From Flavobacterium sp. xlx-214 (lineage in GTDB: Bacteria > Bacteroidota > Bacteroidia > Flavobacteriales > Flavobacteriaceae), in assembly GCF_013874595.1 (NCBI RefSeq), contig NZ_CP059431.1:2542001-2606000 (forward strand): a stretch of DNA of 64,000 nt, in the 5' to 3' direction. The position numbers were made by a program, and so were the translations under genes. The notes beneath the pieces are model-generated. The model was not told where the DNA came from. It worked only from the letters and a program-made list of their open reading frames with translations, and searched no databases. Positions 36,748 through 44,132 of this stretch are shown piece by piece (the first letter of the stretch is position 1; every line of letters begins with the position of its first letter).

Positions 36748-37302
36748 TTACAATTTTACATTAAAAAACTCGTTAAATGTTGGTAGAACAATGTCTTTTT
36801 CTGACACGATTTCTATTCCTACTGAAATTCCCCAATCGATATTTAAGTCAGGTGAATTGTACAATATTCCTTGTTCTGATTCTTTGTTATAAAAGTTATC
36901 GCATTTATAGAAAAACACTGCTTCATCACTTAATACCGAAAAACCATGTAAAAAGCCTCTTGGTACAAATAATTGCTTGTTGTTTTCTGCTGTTAAATGA
37001 ATGGCAACGTGTTGACCAAATGTAGGTGAACCTGGACGTGCATCTACTGCAACGTCAATTACTTCTCCTTTTAGTACTCGAACTAATTTTGCCTGCGCAT
37101 GTTCTCCTCCTTGAGCATGCAATCCGCGAATTACTCCTTTTTTAGAATAACTTTGATTGTCTTGTACAAAATGGGTATTGGTTTGCGTTAAATCATTAAA
37201 TGTTTTTTCATTAAAACTTTCAAAGAAATAACCTCTTTCATCTTCAAACTTGCGTGGTTCTACGATGAAACATCCTTTTATATGGGTTTCTGTAGCAGTC
37301 AT
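36748..37302 (-). CDS. rmlC: dTDP-4-dehydrorhamnose 3,5-epimerase RmlC
   Basis: Cupin epimerase, 184 residues. FEDERGYFFESFNEKTF, QDNQSYSKKGVIRGLHAQ (catalytic His) and FVPRGFLHGFSVLSDEA are canonical, as are the RVLKGEVIDVAVDAR strands. Third step of dTDP-L-rhamnose synthesis. 3 bp separate it from rmlB. Confidence 0.95.
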   Translation of the reverse strand: MTATETHIKGCFIVEPRKFEDERGYFFESFNEKTFNDLTQTNTHFVQDNQSYSKKGVIRGLHAQGGEHAQAKLVRVLKGEVIDVAVDARPGSPTFGQHVAIHLTAENNKQLFVPRGFLHGFSVLSDEAVFFYKCDNFYNKESEQGILYNSPDLNIDWGISVGIEIVSEKDIVLPTFNEFFNVKL

Positions 37303-37305
37303 TTA

Positions 37306-38355
37306 TTATTTATATTGTGTATCGTAATATTTCTGATAATCACCTGAAGTTACATTATTTAACCATTCTTGGTTGTCCATAAACCAATCAATCGTTTTTG
37401 CTAAACCTTGTTCAAAGGTAACACTTGGGTACCAACCTAATTCTTTATTTACTTTATTAGCATCAATAGCATAACGTAAATCATGCCCTGGACGGTCTTT
37501 TACAAAGGTGATTAATTGCGCTGATGTACCAACTTCACGACCTAACTTTGCATCCATTTGTTTGCATAGTTCTTTTACAAGGTCAATGTTTTGCCATTCG
37601 TTAAAACCGCCTACATTGTAAGAATCTCCGTTTTTACCTTGATGGAACACCAAATCGATTGCTTTGGCATGATCAATTACAAACAACCAATCGCGGGTGT
37701 ATTTACCATCACCATAAATAGGCAGTGGTTTGTTATTAATAATATTATGAATACAAAGCGGAATTAATTTTTCAGGAAAATGATTAGGACCGTAGTTGTT
37801 AGAGCAATTGGTTAACACAATAGGCAAACCATAGGTATCATGATAAGCACGTACAAAATGATCAGAAGCCGCTTTAGACGCTGAATAAGGCGAATGTGGA
37901 TCATAGCTTGTTTCTTCAGTAAAGAAACCTTCGCTGCTTAATGCTCCAAAAACTTCATCGGTAGATACATGATGGAAACGTTTGCCTTCAAAAGTATCTT
38001 TCCAAATTTCACGAGCCGCATTTAATAAATTAACGGTACCAATAACGTTTGTCATAACAAAAGCCGAAGGATCAGCAATAGAACGATCTACATGCGACTC
38101 TGCCGCTAAATGAATAACACCCGTTGGTTGGTGTTTTCTAAACACTTCTAAAACAGCTGAAGCATCGCATATATCAACCTTTTCAAAAATGTAATTAGGC
38201 AATTGATCGATATCTTTCAAATTCTCTAAATTACCTGCGTATGTTAAGGCATCTAAGTTTACAATGGTATACTCTGGATACTTGGTTACAAATTCACGTA
38301 CTACGTGAGAACCGATGAATCCGGCTCCGCCGGTAATAAGAATAATCTGTTTCAT
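37306..38355 (-). CDS. rmlB: dTDP-glucose 4,6-dehydratase RmlB
   Basis: SDR-family dehydratase of 349 residues with ITGGAGFIGSHVVREF, HLAAESHVDRSI, HVSTDEVFGAL (catalytic Asp-Glu), YSASKAASDHF and RDWLFVIDHAKAI. First gene of the rmlBCD operon; a TAnnTTTG element lies 20 bp upstream of its start. The IS110 element sits upstream of that. Confidence 0.96.
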   Translation of the reverse strand: MKQIILITGGAGFIGSHVVREFVTKYPEYTIVNLDALTYAGNLENLKDIDQLPNYIFEKVDICDASAVLEVFRKHQPTGVIHLAAESHVDRSIADPSAFVMTNVIGTVNLLNAAREIWKDTFEGKRFHHVSTDEVFGALSSEGFFTEETSYDPHSPYSASKAASDHFVRAYHDTYGLPIVLTNCSNNYGPNHFPEKLIPLCIHNIINNKPLPIYGDGKYTRDWLFVIDHAKAIDLVFHQGKNGDSYNVGGFNEWQNIDLVKELCKQMDAKLGREVGTSAQLITFVKDRPGHDLRYAIDANKVNKELGWYPSVTFEQGLAKTIDWFMDNQEWLNNVTSGDYQKYYDTQYK

Positions 38356-38374
38356 TGAGTTTAAAACTTTTTTT

Positions 38375-38382
38375 CAAAGATA
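38375..38382 (-). promoter_or_regulatory. Putative -7 promoter element of rmlBCD
   Basis: TATCTTTG on the minus strand matches the Bacteroidota TAnnTTTG element and lies 20 bp upstream of the rmlB start. No good TTG element is found at the expected -33 position, so only half of the promoter is supported. Confidence 0.4.
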
Positions 38383-38469
38383 TAGCTTTTAAAGAAACTA
38401 TAAAAAGGAAATGTTCTATGTTCAATATGTATGTGCTGAATCATTGAACTGGGCTTCGACTTCGCTATT

Positions 38470-38661
38470 AGATTTGTATTCAATAACTTTAAGTAGTAAC
38501 AAAGAAAATAAATCTGAACAACCAGAGGGAATAGGAGAACTAGTTCGACTCTTAAACAGTAGGTTTATACTGAGCATTAGTCCTATTTTCCTCTTTGGTT
38601 TATAGTACCATTTAGAATGTTAAGCATCAAGGCTTATTAATAGCGTTAGCAATAAAACCAA
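38470..38661 (+). ncRNA. Predicted bridge RNA of the IS110 element
   Basis: Three successive hairpins can be drawn. A 5' stem AGATTT/AAATCT (38470-38475, 38510-38515). A target-type loop: outer stem 38524-38535 with 38581-38595, upper stem TAAAC/GTTTA (38553-38557, 38563-38567), with guides GTTCGACTCT (38543-38552) and TACTGAG (38568-38574). A donor-type loop: outer stem TTGGTTTA/TAAAACCAA (38595-38602, 38653-38661), upper stem TAAGC/GCTTA (38621-38625, 38632-38636), with guides TTAGAATG (38612-38619), identical to the element's right end, and TAATAG (38638-38643), complementary to CT+ATTA at its left end. This is the known IS621-type architecture. The exact RNA ends are not known. Confidence 0.7.
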
Positions 38662-38696
38662 TTGGTTGCCAGAGTTATTTTCCTAAATCTAAAATT

Positions 38697-39677
38697 ATGA
38701 AAAAAAATGTAATTGGTGTTGACGTATCCAAAGATACACTTGATTATTGCATCTTAGATGTAGAAAATCATTCAAAAATTGGTAAAGGAACCATTGCTAA
38801 TGAAGAAAAAGCTATTCTGAAGTGGTTACGAGAGTTTGATGTTGAAAATACAATAATCAGTTTTGAACACACAGGTCACTACGGAGCCCTATTAGCTTGG
38901 GTTTTGGAAGATTCAAAATTTGTGTATTATATAATCAATCCTTTAGATCTCCAGCGTTCGTTGGGTATTCAACGTGGAAAATCTGATGTTGTTGATGCTT
39001 ACAGAATCGCAGAGTATACCATTGGGAATAAACATAAGCTAAGCCCATTTAAACTCCCAAGTGAAGGTTTGAGGAAATTAAAAGTCTTAATGACAGCTAG
39101 AGAACGTTATGTGAAAATTGCTGTACAGATTAAAAACAGTTTGAAAGCCGAAGAGATTTTAGCAACGAAAGTGGATATAAAAAAGCTAATTAGGCTTGAA
39201 AATCAACAATTAAATGTCATTGAAAAAACAATCAAAGCTTTAGAAAAAGAAATGATGGATATCCTAAAATCTATAGATGAATTACAGCTTTCGTACAAAA
39301 AAATTACTAGGATAATTGGTGTAGGTCCCATTACAGCATTGAAATGCATTATTGAAACAGATAATTTTATGAAGTTTACTGATGCGCGTAAATTCAATTG
39401 TCATTGTGGGTTAGCACCGTTTCCATATCAATCAGGAAGCAGCATAAAAGGTCGGACTAAAACACATTTTCTCAGAGATAAAACCCTTAAGACTATTCTG
39501 TTTAATGCAGCAGGATCTGCTATACAACACGATCCTCAATTAAGAAACTATTATCTCGATAAAATTGAAAAAGGGAAACATAAACTAACCGCTCTTAATG
39601 CAGTAGCAAACAAAATTGTACTTAGAATATTTGCTGTCGTAAAAAGAGAAGAGCCTTTTGTGAAATTAACTACTTAA
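38697..39677 (+). CDS. IS110-family transposase (recombinase)
   Basis: 326 residues. The N-terminal RuvC-like DEDD domain shows GVDVSKDTLDYC (Asp), SFEHTGHYGALL (Glu) and SDVVDAYRIAEY (Asp pair). The C-terminal Tnp_2 domain holds GVGPITALKCI, CGLAPFPYQSGSSIKGR with the catalytic Ser region, and TLKTILFNAAGSA. Length and both domains are intact, so the element may be active. It acts with the RNA encoded just upstream. Start at 38697 is 35 bp past the predicted RNA. Confidence 0.92.
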   Translation: MKKNVIGVDVSKDTLDYCILDVENHSKIGKGTIANEEKAILKWLREFDVENTIISFEHTGHYGALLAWVLEDSKFVYYIINPLDLQRSLGIQRGKSDVVDAYRIAEYTIGNKHKLSPFKLPSEGLRKLKVLMTARERYVKIAVQIKNSLKAEEILATKVDIKKLIRLENQQLNVIEKTIKALEKEMMDILKSIDELQLSYKKITRIIGVGPITALKCIIETDNFMKFTDARKFNCHCGLAPFPYQSGSSIKGRTKTHFLRDKTLKTILFNAAGSAIQHDPQLRNYYLDKIEKGKHKLTALNAVANKIVLRIFAVVKREEPFVKLTT

Positions 39678-39736
39678 AAATTTGCTTTTATCTTAGAATG
39701 CTCAGCTATTGTTGCAATACTGGTCAATCTAGAAAC

Positions 39737-39774
39737 AAAAAAAGGAGTAACATACTAATTGCTACTCCTTTTTT
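39737..39774 (-). terminator. Rho-independent terminator after galE
   Basis: Stem AAAAAAAGGAGTA / TACTCCTTTTTT with a 13-base loop, 6 bp past the galE stop on the minus strand. It also faces the end of the IS110 transposase and can work in both directions. Confidence 0.75.
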
Positions 39775-39779
39775 GTATT

Positions 39780-40796
39780 CTATTTATCTTGTAACTGCTG
39801 TTGGAATTGCCAAGCGGTTTGCATGGATGTTTCTAAACTAGTGGTTGGTTGCCAGTCTAATTCTTGTTTTGCTAAGGAATAATCGGCATAAGCTTGTTCG
39901 ATATCTCCTGCTCTGCGTGGCTTAATCTCATACTTGATTTTGATGCTGTTTGCTTTTTCAAAAGCATTGACAATTTCTAAAACCGTTGAACCTGTACCCG
40001 ATCCTAAATTAAAGAACTCTATATTTTGTTTGTTCTTTTTATTTAATAATCGTTGTACCGCTTTTACGTGTGCATCAGCTAAATCGTTCACATCAATATA
40101 ATCGCGAATAGCAGTACCATCACGAGTATCATAATCATTTCCAAAGACACCTAATTGCTCTCTAATACCCATTGCGGTTTGTGTTACATATGGTACTAAG
40201 TTGTTTGGAATTCCGTTTGGTAACTCGCCTATTAAAGCAGATTGATGTGAACCTACTGGATTAAAATATCGTAATGCAATTGCATTTTTAGTACTTGCCT
40301 TTACAAAATCTTCAATTATTTCTTCACCCATTTTTTTGGTGTTTCCGTAAGGTGCTTCTGGCTTTTTTAGTGGTGTTTTTTCATGAATAGGCATTTGATC
40401 TGCTTGACCATAAACAGTACATGAAGAAGAGAAAATGAAGTTATCTACTTTGTAGGTTTCCATTGCCTCTAACATATTTAACAAGCCCACCATGTTGTTA
40501 CGGTAGTACATTAATGGTTTTTCAACCGACTCCCCTACTGCTTTGTAAGCTGCAAAGTGAATGATGCCATTAATTGCATTTTCACTAAAAAAAGCATTTA
40601 CTTTTTGTTGGTCTTTAAGATCAATATTAAAATAAGCTGGTTGCTTTTGTGTAATGGCTGTAATTTTATGCAATACGGCTTCTTGTGTATTGGATAAATC
40701 ATCAATAATCAACACATTAAAACCAGCATTTTGCAATGCTACTACCGTGTGCGAACCAATGTAGCCTAAACCGCCTGTAACGAGAATGTTTTTCAT
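39780..40796 (-). CDS. galE: UDP-glucose 4-epimerase GalE
   Basis: Interconverts UDP-Glc/UDP-Gal (and perhaps the GlcNAc/GalNAc pair). NILVTGGLGYIGSHTVVALQ, HFAAYKAVGES, FSSSCTVYG and YGNTKKMGEE (YxxxK) are present. 338 residues. It lies 43 bp downstream of the second cytidylyltransferase-like gene and ends before a terminator. Confidence 0.95.
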   Translation of the reverse strand: MKNILVTGGLGYIGSHTVVALQNAGFNVLIIDDLSNTQEAVLHKITAITQKQPAYFNIDLKDQQKVNAFFSENAINGIIHFAAYKAVGESVEKPLMYYRNNMVGLLNMLEAMETYKVDNFIFSSSCTVYGQADQMPIHEKTPLKKPEAPYGNTKKMGEEIIEDFVKASTKNAIALRYFNPVGSHQSALIGELPNGIPNNLVPYVTQTAMGIREQLGVFGNDYDTRDGTAIRDYIDVNDLADAHVKAVQRLLNKKNKQNIEFFNLGSGTGSTVLEIVNAFEKANSIKIKYEIKPRRAGDIEQAYADYSLAKQELDWQPTTSLETSMQTAWQFQQQLQDK

Positions 40797-40839
40797 GGGA
40801 ATTGTTTGGAAGAACGCATAGCTTTAAAGCTCTACTTTT

Positions 40840-41277
40840 CTATTTTAATTGTCCGTTTAATTTTTTTGTTTCTTCATTTGCTACAATCTGACGTAAACCT
40901 GAGCTTGAAAAACGGTGGTCTCTGCTGTTGTAGTACAATTCAATGCCTTTTTCTTCACAATACATGCGATCTGTAAAGCTTTTCTCTTTATACTCATCAC
41001 CTAAAATACGTACATCAATCTTAAAAGAACGAAGAATATCTTCTAAATCTTGTTCTGTAGCATAAGGTACTATTTCATCAACCGATTTACATGCTTTTAA
41101 TTGTATGTAACGCTCTACAACGGTTTGAATGGGTTTATTTTTTTCAGGTCGATCTAATGTAGGGTCGGTTTGTAACCCAACTATTAAATAATCGCATTGG
41201 CGCTTTGCATCCTCTAACATTTTAATATGGCCTGCGTGCAACAAATCGAAAGCGCTAAAAGTGATTCCTATTTTCAT
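40840..41277 (-). CDS. Cytidylyltransferase-family protein, TagD/RfaE-like (copy 2)
   Basis: Paralog of the gene at 33913 with the same LLHAGHIKML nucleotide-binding motif and RFSSSGLRQI tail; about ten residues differ over the first 132, while the DNA has many synonymous changes. The frame is open from 41316, but the ATG at 41277 (MKIGITFSAFD) matches the other copy. A TAnnTTTG-like element (TACATTTG, minus strand) lies at 41314-41321. The substrate is unknown; it is next to galE. Confidence 0.8.
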   Translation of the reverse strand: MKIGITFSAFDLLHAGHIKMLEDAKRQCDYLIVGLQTDPTLDRPEKNKPIQTVVERYIQLKACKSVDEIVPYATEQDLEDILRSFKIDVRILGDEYKEKSFTDRMYCEEKGIELYYNSRDHRFSSSGLRQIVANEETKKLNGQLK

Positions 41278-41342
41278 GACTGTGTTTTTTCTTGTTTTTC
41301 TTTCTATATGAAACAAATGTAAACTATTTTGTGATAATATAA

Positions 41343-41420
41343 AAGTCCCCTAGCTCCTGAATGGGAATTAGTGACGAAGTAATATAGTAACGAGTGACGA
41401 AGCGAAATAGGTATAAAGCT
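41343..41420. repeat. REP-like segment between hipA and the cytidylyltransferase gene
   Basis: Contains CCCCTAGCTCCTGAATGGGA, a variant of the element at 12768, 33745 and 35322, and two GTGACGAAG units also seen around 34346. Non-coding. Confidence 0.55.
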
Positions 41421-41443
41421 ATGTGTTGAATTGTTCTTTGAAT

Positions 41444-42730
41444 TTATTTGAGTTCTTTTAAAAGTATTTGATCTATTAGCTTTATTTTATTCTCATCTAC
41501 TTGATATTCTTCGGCATATTTTCTCCAGTTTTTCACAATTTCAATACATTTATCAAGCACCAACTCTGGGTTGCGAATAGAGTTTTGCTCTGCAATCGTC
41601 AATAAATCTTTACGTAAAAAATCTTTACGTTTTCCGTTAATACTCAAATTATGTTGACTTACCCAGTAACTATCTGGACGATATGCAAAACATATATCAT
41701 AGGCGGGTGCTAATTTCCATTTTCCTGATTGATCCATTAAGAATGAGAAATTTTTGGTATGATCATCACAATTGCGTGCCATTACATTGAACACCATTCG
41801 CTTATACATTTGTTCTGCTTCTGTGTATGTTAACCTTAATTGACGCATGGTTTGAAATACTTGCTCATAGCTATAAGAGGTGATATTGGCAAAATCATAA
41901 TGCTGTAATGCACATAGGGTTTGCGTATGTATTTTTTGATTGCCTTTTACTCGATCAAATCGTTTGGTCATAAAATGCACGCGGTTATTTTCTTCGATTA
42001 ATCGAGATTCCATCATTTCGATACCAAAGTCGGTTGCCATTTTATAATATGCCATTTCTACCCTACCGTATCCTTTAGATTCACCAAACTGCACATCGCT
42101 TACCTCATCAAACTTAATTAACCAATGCTCAAAACCTTCATCTGCTAATGTTTGACCAGATTTTATTTGTCCTGTTATTTCATTATATGCAATAATTGCT
42201 TTTGGACGTGCACCACCTGCCGAGGTTCCCATTTTTAGAACATCCATCATTACATCTTCCATTTTATTCTTAGTTGTAATGTTTAGATCTTCTTTGTTTG
42301 TTAATAATGCTTTTGTTGTTTCTATTAAATCGGTTAATTCAATCTCATAAGATGGCGTTTCTTTAGCTAAAACAGGTTCAAATTCTAAGGCACCCATTCC
42401 TCTTTTTCCAATAAAACACAAAAGCTCTACTGGATTTAAACTATCATCTGGTCTACCTTGACGGGCTAACCAAGCATTAATTAAATCTTTTCCATATCTA
42501 TCGGGTAACGCATCAGCTAAAAGCCCTGGCAAACCCTTAAATGTTTCACTATCTCTAAATTCTGGAAAATTGTAGATTCTATTTTTTGCTGGCATTTTAA
42601 TGGGTGCAATAGGCAATTGTTCTAATTTAAATTTTGAATCATACTCAAAATTAGCAATACCTCTTTTCTCATCCCAGGCAACAGCACCAACACGTTGTTT
42701 GTATATGTTTATAAAAGCTGTTGTTACCAT
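41444..42730 (-). CDS. hipA: HipA-family serine/threonine kinase toxin
   Basis: 428 residues, full length. The N-terminal HipA subdomain is followed by the kinase fold with the P-loop-like TSAGGARPKAI, the catalytic ARNCDDHTKNFSF (Asp and Asn) and LAPAYDICFAY (DFG equivalent). In E. coli HipA phosphorylates glutamyl-tRNA synthetase and triggers growth arrest; the target here is not known. Its ATG overlaps the hipB stop by 7 bp, the usual toxin-antitoxin layout. Confidence 0.92.
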   Translation of the reverse strand: MVTTAFINIYKQRVGAVAWDEKRGIANFEYDSKFKLEQLPIAPIKMPAKNRIYNFPEFRDSETFKGLPGLLADALPDRYGKDLINAWLARQGRPDDSLNPVELLCFIGKRGMGALEFEPVLAKETPSYEIELTDLIETTKALLTNKEDLNITTKNKMEDVMMDVLKMGTSAGGARPKAIIAYNEITGQIKSGQTLADEGFEHWLIKFDEVSDVQFGESKGYGRVEMAYYKMATDFGIEMMESRLIEENNRVHFMTKRFDRVKGNQKIHTQTLCALQHYDFANITSYSYEQVFQTMRQLRLTYTEAEQMYKRMVFNVMARNCDDHTKNFSFLMDQSGKWKLAPAYDICFAYRPDSYWVSQHNLSINGKRKDFLRKDLLTIAEQNSIRNPELVLDKCIEIVKNWRKYAEEYQVDENKIKLIDQILLKELK

Positions 42731-43071
42731 CCTAAATCTTCTGTATCTGTATTTGGGTTGCTTATTTTAGAAGCTCTTTTACGAGGTTGTTTTTCACCCT
42801 TAGCCAATTGTATTGGACTAAGCTCTTCTGTTATATCAAAATTGATTAAGACATATAAAGCATCTAATATGCGTAATATTTTGATGAGATTTACCAAGGA
42901 TATGTTATCTCCACGCTCTATTAAACTAAGCATGGAACGACTAATGGTTGCTTTTTTTGCCAAATCGTTCTGTGTCATATTTTGCTTTATTCTTGTTTGC
43001 TGAATAAAGTAACCTATTTTTTGAAGAAGTGCTTTGTCTGACAAAACATTAATGTCTATTATATTATTCAT
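42724..43071 (-). CDS. hipB: HipB-type antitoxin, helix-turn-helix
   Basis: 115 residues with an XRE-type helix-turn-helix: IGYFIQQTRIKQNMTQNDLA, KKATISRSMLSLIERG and LVNLIKILRILDALY. It should neutralise HipA and repress the pair's own promoter. The C-terminal tail is Lys/Arg-rich (KQPRKRASK), longer than E. coli HipB. Antitoxin precedes toxin. Confidence 0.9.
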   Translation of the reverse strand: MNNIIDINVLSDKALLQKIGYFIQQTRIKQNMTQNDLAKKATISRSMLSLIERGDNISLVNLIKILRILDALYVLINFDITEELSPIQLAKGEKQPRKRASKISNPNTDTEDLGW

Positions 43072-43155
43072 ATTTGTTAAATATAAGTATTATTGCGTAT
43101 TATTTTAGACAATAAACTATCCTTTGATTATGTATCAATAACGTATAATAAAGCA

Positions 43156-43186
43156 TGCATAAATTACAAATATAGCAATTTATGCA
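43156..43186. promoter_or_regulatory. Inverted repeat, candidate HipB operator
   Basis: Arms TGCATAAATT (43156-43165) and AATTTATGCA (43177-43186), perfect 10-bp dyad with an 11-bp spacer, 85-115 bp upstream of the hipB start. Autoregulation through such dyads is known for HipB; the link here is inference. Confidence 0.45.
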
Positions 43187-43228
43187 TTATATCTTATACA
43201 TTATATTTAAATAGTAACAAAGAAGAGT

Positions 43229-43265
43229 TAATTACGAATTTAAAATTATGAATTACGAATTGAAA
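43229..43265. repeat. Low-complexity AATTACGAATT tract
   Basis: Degenerate repeats of ATTACGAATT / AATTATGAATTACG. Same style as the tracts around the four-helix genes, but stands alone here. Confidence 0.55.
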
Positions 43266-43519
43266 TGATTTTTTGGTTTTAAATTCAATGTTCTAGATTG
43301 AACTGTGGAAGTACAGTATGACTATTGATCAATTTTTTTTTCTTAATATCAAAAAATAAAACTAACTGAAGCTATATTTTTGTTTTAGATAAATACTAAC
43401 AACATAGATACATTTTACCACATACATCGCCAATAAATAATATCATTTGTTGTTTTACTAAACGCAACTCCTTTTGAATATCCGTGATAAGTTGCTTTAA
43501 GTAGTTATTAGTATACAAG

Positions 43520-43545
43520 AAATCCCAACCATGTGGTTGGGATTT
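43520..43545. terminator. Terminator-like hairpin
   Basis: Stem AAATCCCAAC / GTTGGGATTT with a 6-base loop, 24 bp past the stop of the small membrane protein gene. The better T-run is on the plus strand, so direction is uncertain. Confidence 0.55.
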
Positions 43546-43568
43546 TTGTTTTATTTGGATGGATGTTT

Positions 43569-43868
43569 TCAATAATCTGTTCTATTAGATTGATTCATTT
43601 TAATTGCATTATACAAACAAAACCAGAATATTAAAAAAATAATGGTTTGTAGTATGGCAATAGATAAAAAAGAATTATCAACCATTACTAAAACCCATAG
43701 TAAAAAATTTGCAGGTATTGTTACTATTGCAAAAAATATCCATAAAGGATGATTATGATCAAACCCCATTATTTCATACTTGGAAAAAGAAACCATTACA
43801 ACAATTGTAGCTACAAACACATATAGCAAACTTATTATAAAAGATATAAGCTTTAAATTATTTTTCAT
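43569..43868 (-). CDS. Small membrane protein of unknown function
   Basis: 99 residues with three hydrophobic segments (about 8-28, 42-62, 68-88) and a short polar C-terminus. No known motif. It is a single-gene unit between the HipBA pair and the catabolic operon, and is transcribed divergently from the latter. Confidence 0.6.
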   Translation of the reverse strand: MKNNLKLISFIISLLYVFVATIVVMVSFSKYEIMGFDHNHPLWIFFAIVTIPANFLLWVLVMVDNSFLSIAILQTIIFLIFWFCLYNAIKMNQSNRTDY

Positions 43869-43916
43869 AAGTATATAACATTATAAATGTTTAAAACTAA
43901 AGATACATTAAAAAAC

Positions 43917-43945
43917 AAAACCGCAAGTGTGGTACTTGCGGTTTA
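43917..43945. other. Hairpin in the divergent intergenic region
   Basis: Stem AACCGCAAGT / ACTTGCGGTT with a 5-base loop. On the minus strand it is followed by a T-rich run, so it could be a terminator, yet no minus-strand gene lies upstream. Role unknown. Confidence 0.4.
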
Positions 43946-44017
43946 TTAAAAATAAGGTGCGGTAATGGTTAAAAATAAAAAATACAAACAACTCTTTTTT
44001 ATCACTATACATAATAT

Positions 44018-44030
44018 TACAGTTACTGTA
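44018..44030. promoter_or_regulatory. Small palindrome upstream of the catabolic operon
   Basis: TACAGT-T-ACTGTA dyad 103 bp upstream of the flavin reductase start; a related half-site ACAGTAAC is at 44080. It is a possible operator, but no regulator gene is seen nearby. Confidence 0.25.
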
Positions 44031-44132
44031 GGATTCTTTATCTATTTAGCACTTTAAATTATGTATAAATTGTGCGCAAACAGTAACTATATAAGCGTTT
44101 TTTTGCTTTATTTGTATAAACTATATTTTTTT

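Larger units (their letters stand above)
38467..39700 (+). mobile_element. IS110-family insertion sequence
   Basis: The element has no terminal inverted repeats, a long left non-coding end (about 230 bp) and a short right end (23 bp), the plan of the IS110 group. Boundaries are set by a CT dinucleotide on each side (38465-38466 and 39701-39702) and by guide sequences inside the left end that match both element ends. Taking the element out joins CTTCGACTTCGCT to CAGC, which restores a REP-like sequence resembling the units at 12.5 kb. It is in the opposite orientation to the flanking genes. Confidence 0.85.
43072..43568. other. Intergenic region upstream of hipB, 497 bp
   Basis: No gene seen. 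It holds a 10-bp inverted repeat at 43156-43186 (possible HipB operator), a low-complexity AATTACGAATT tract at 43229-43265, and a terminator-like hairpin at 43520-43545. The part 43270-43500 shows nothing recognisable. Confidence 0.55.

Noticed and set aside
38411..38605. 64-codon frame in the left end of the IS110 element
   Set aside because: It covers the predicted bridge RNA hairpins and has no protein-like pattern.
43965..44057. 30-codon plus-strand frame coding a hydrophobic peptide just upstream of the catabolic operon
   Set aside because: Too short to judge without conservation; hydrophobic frames arise easily in AT-rich DNA.
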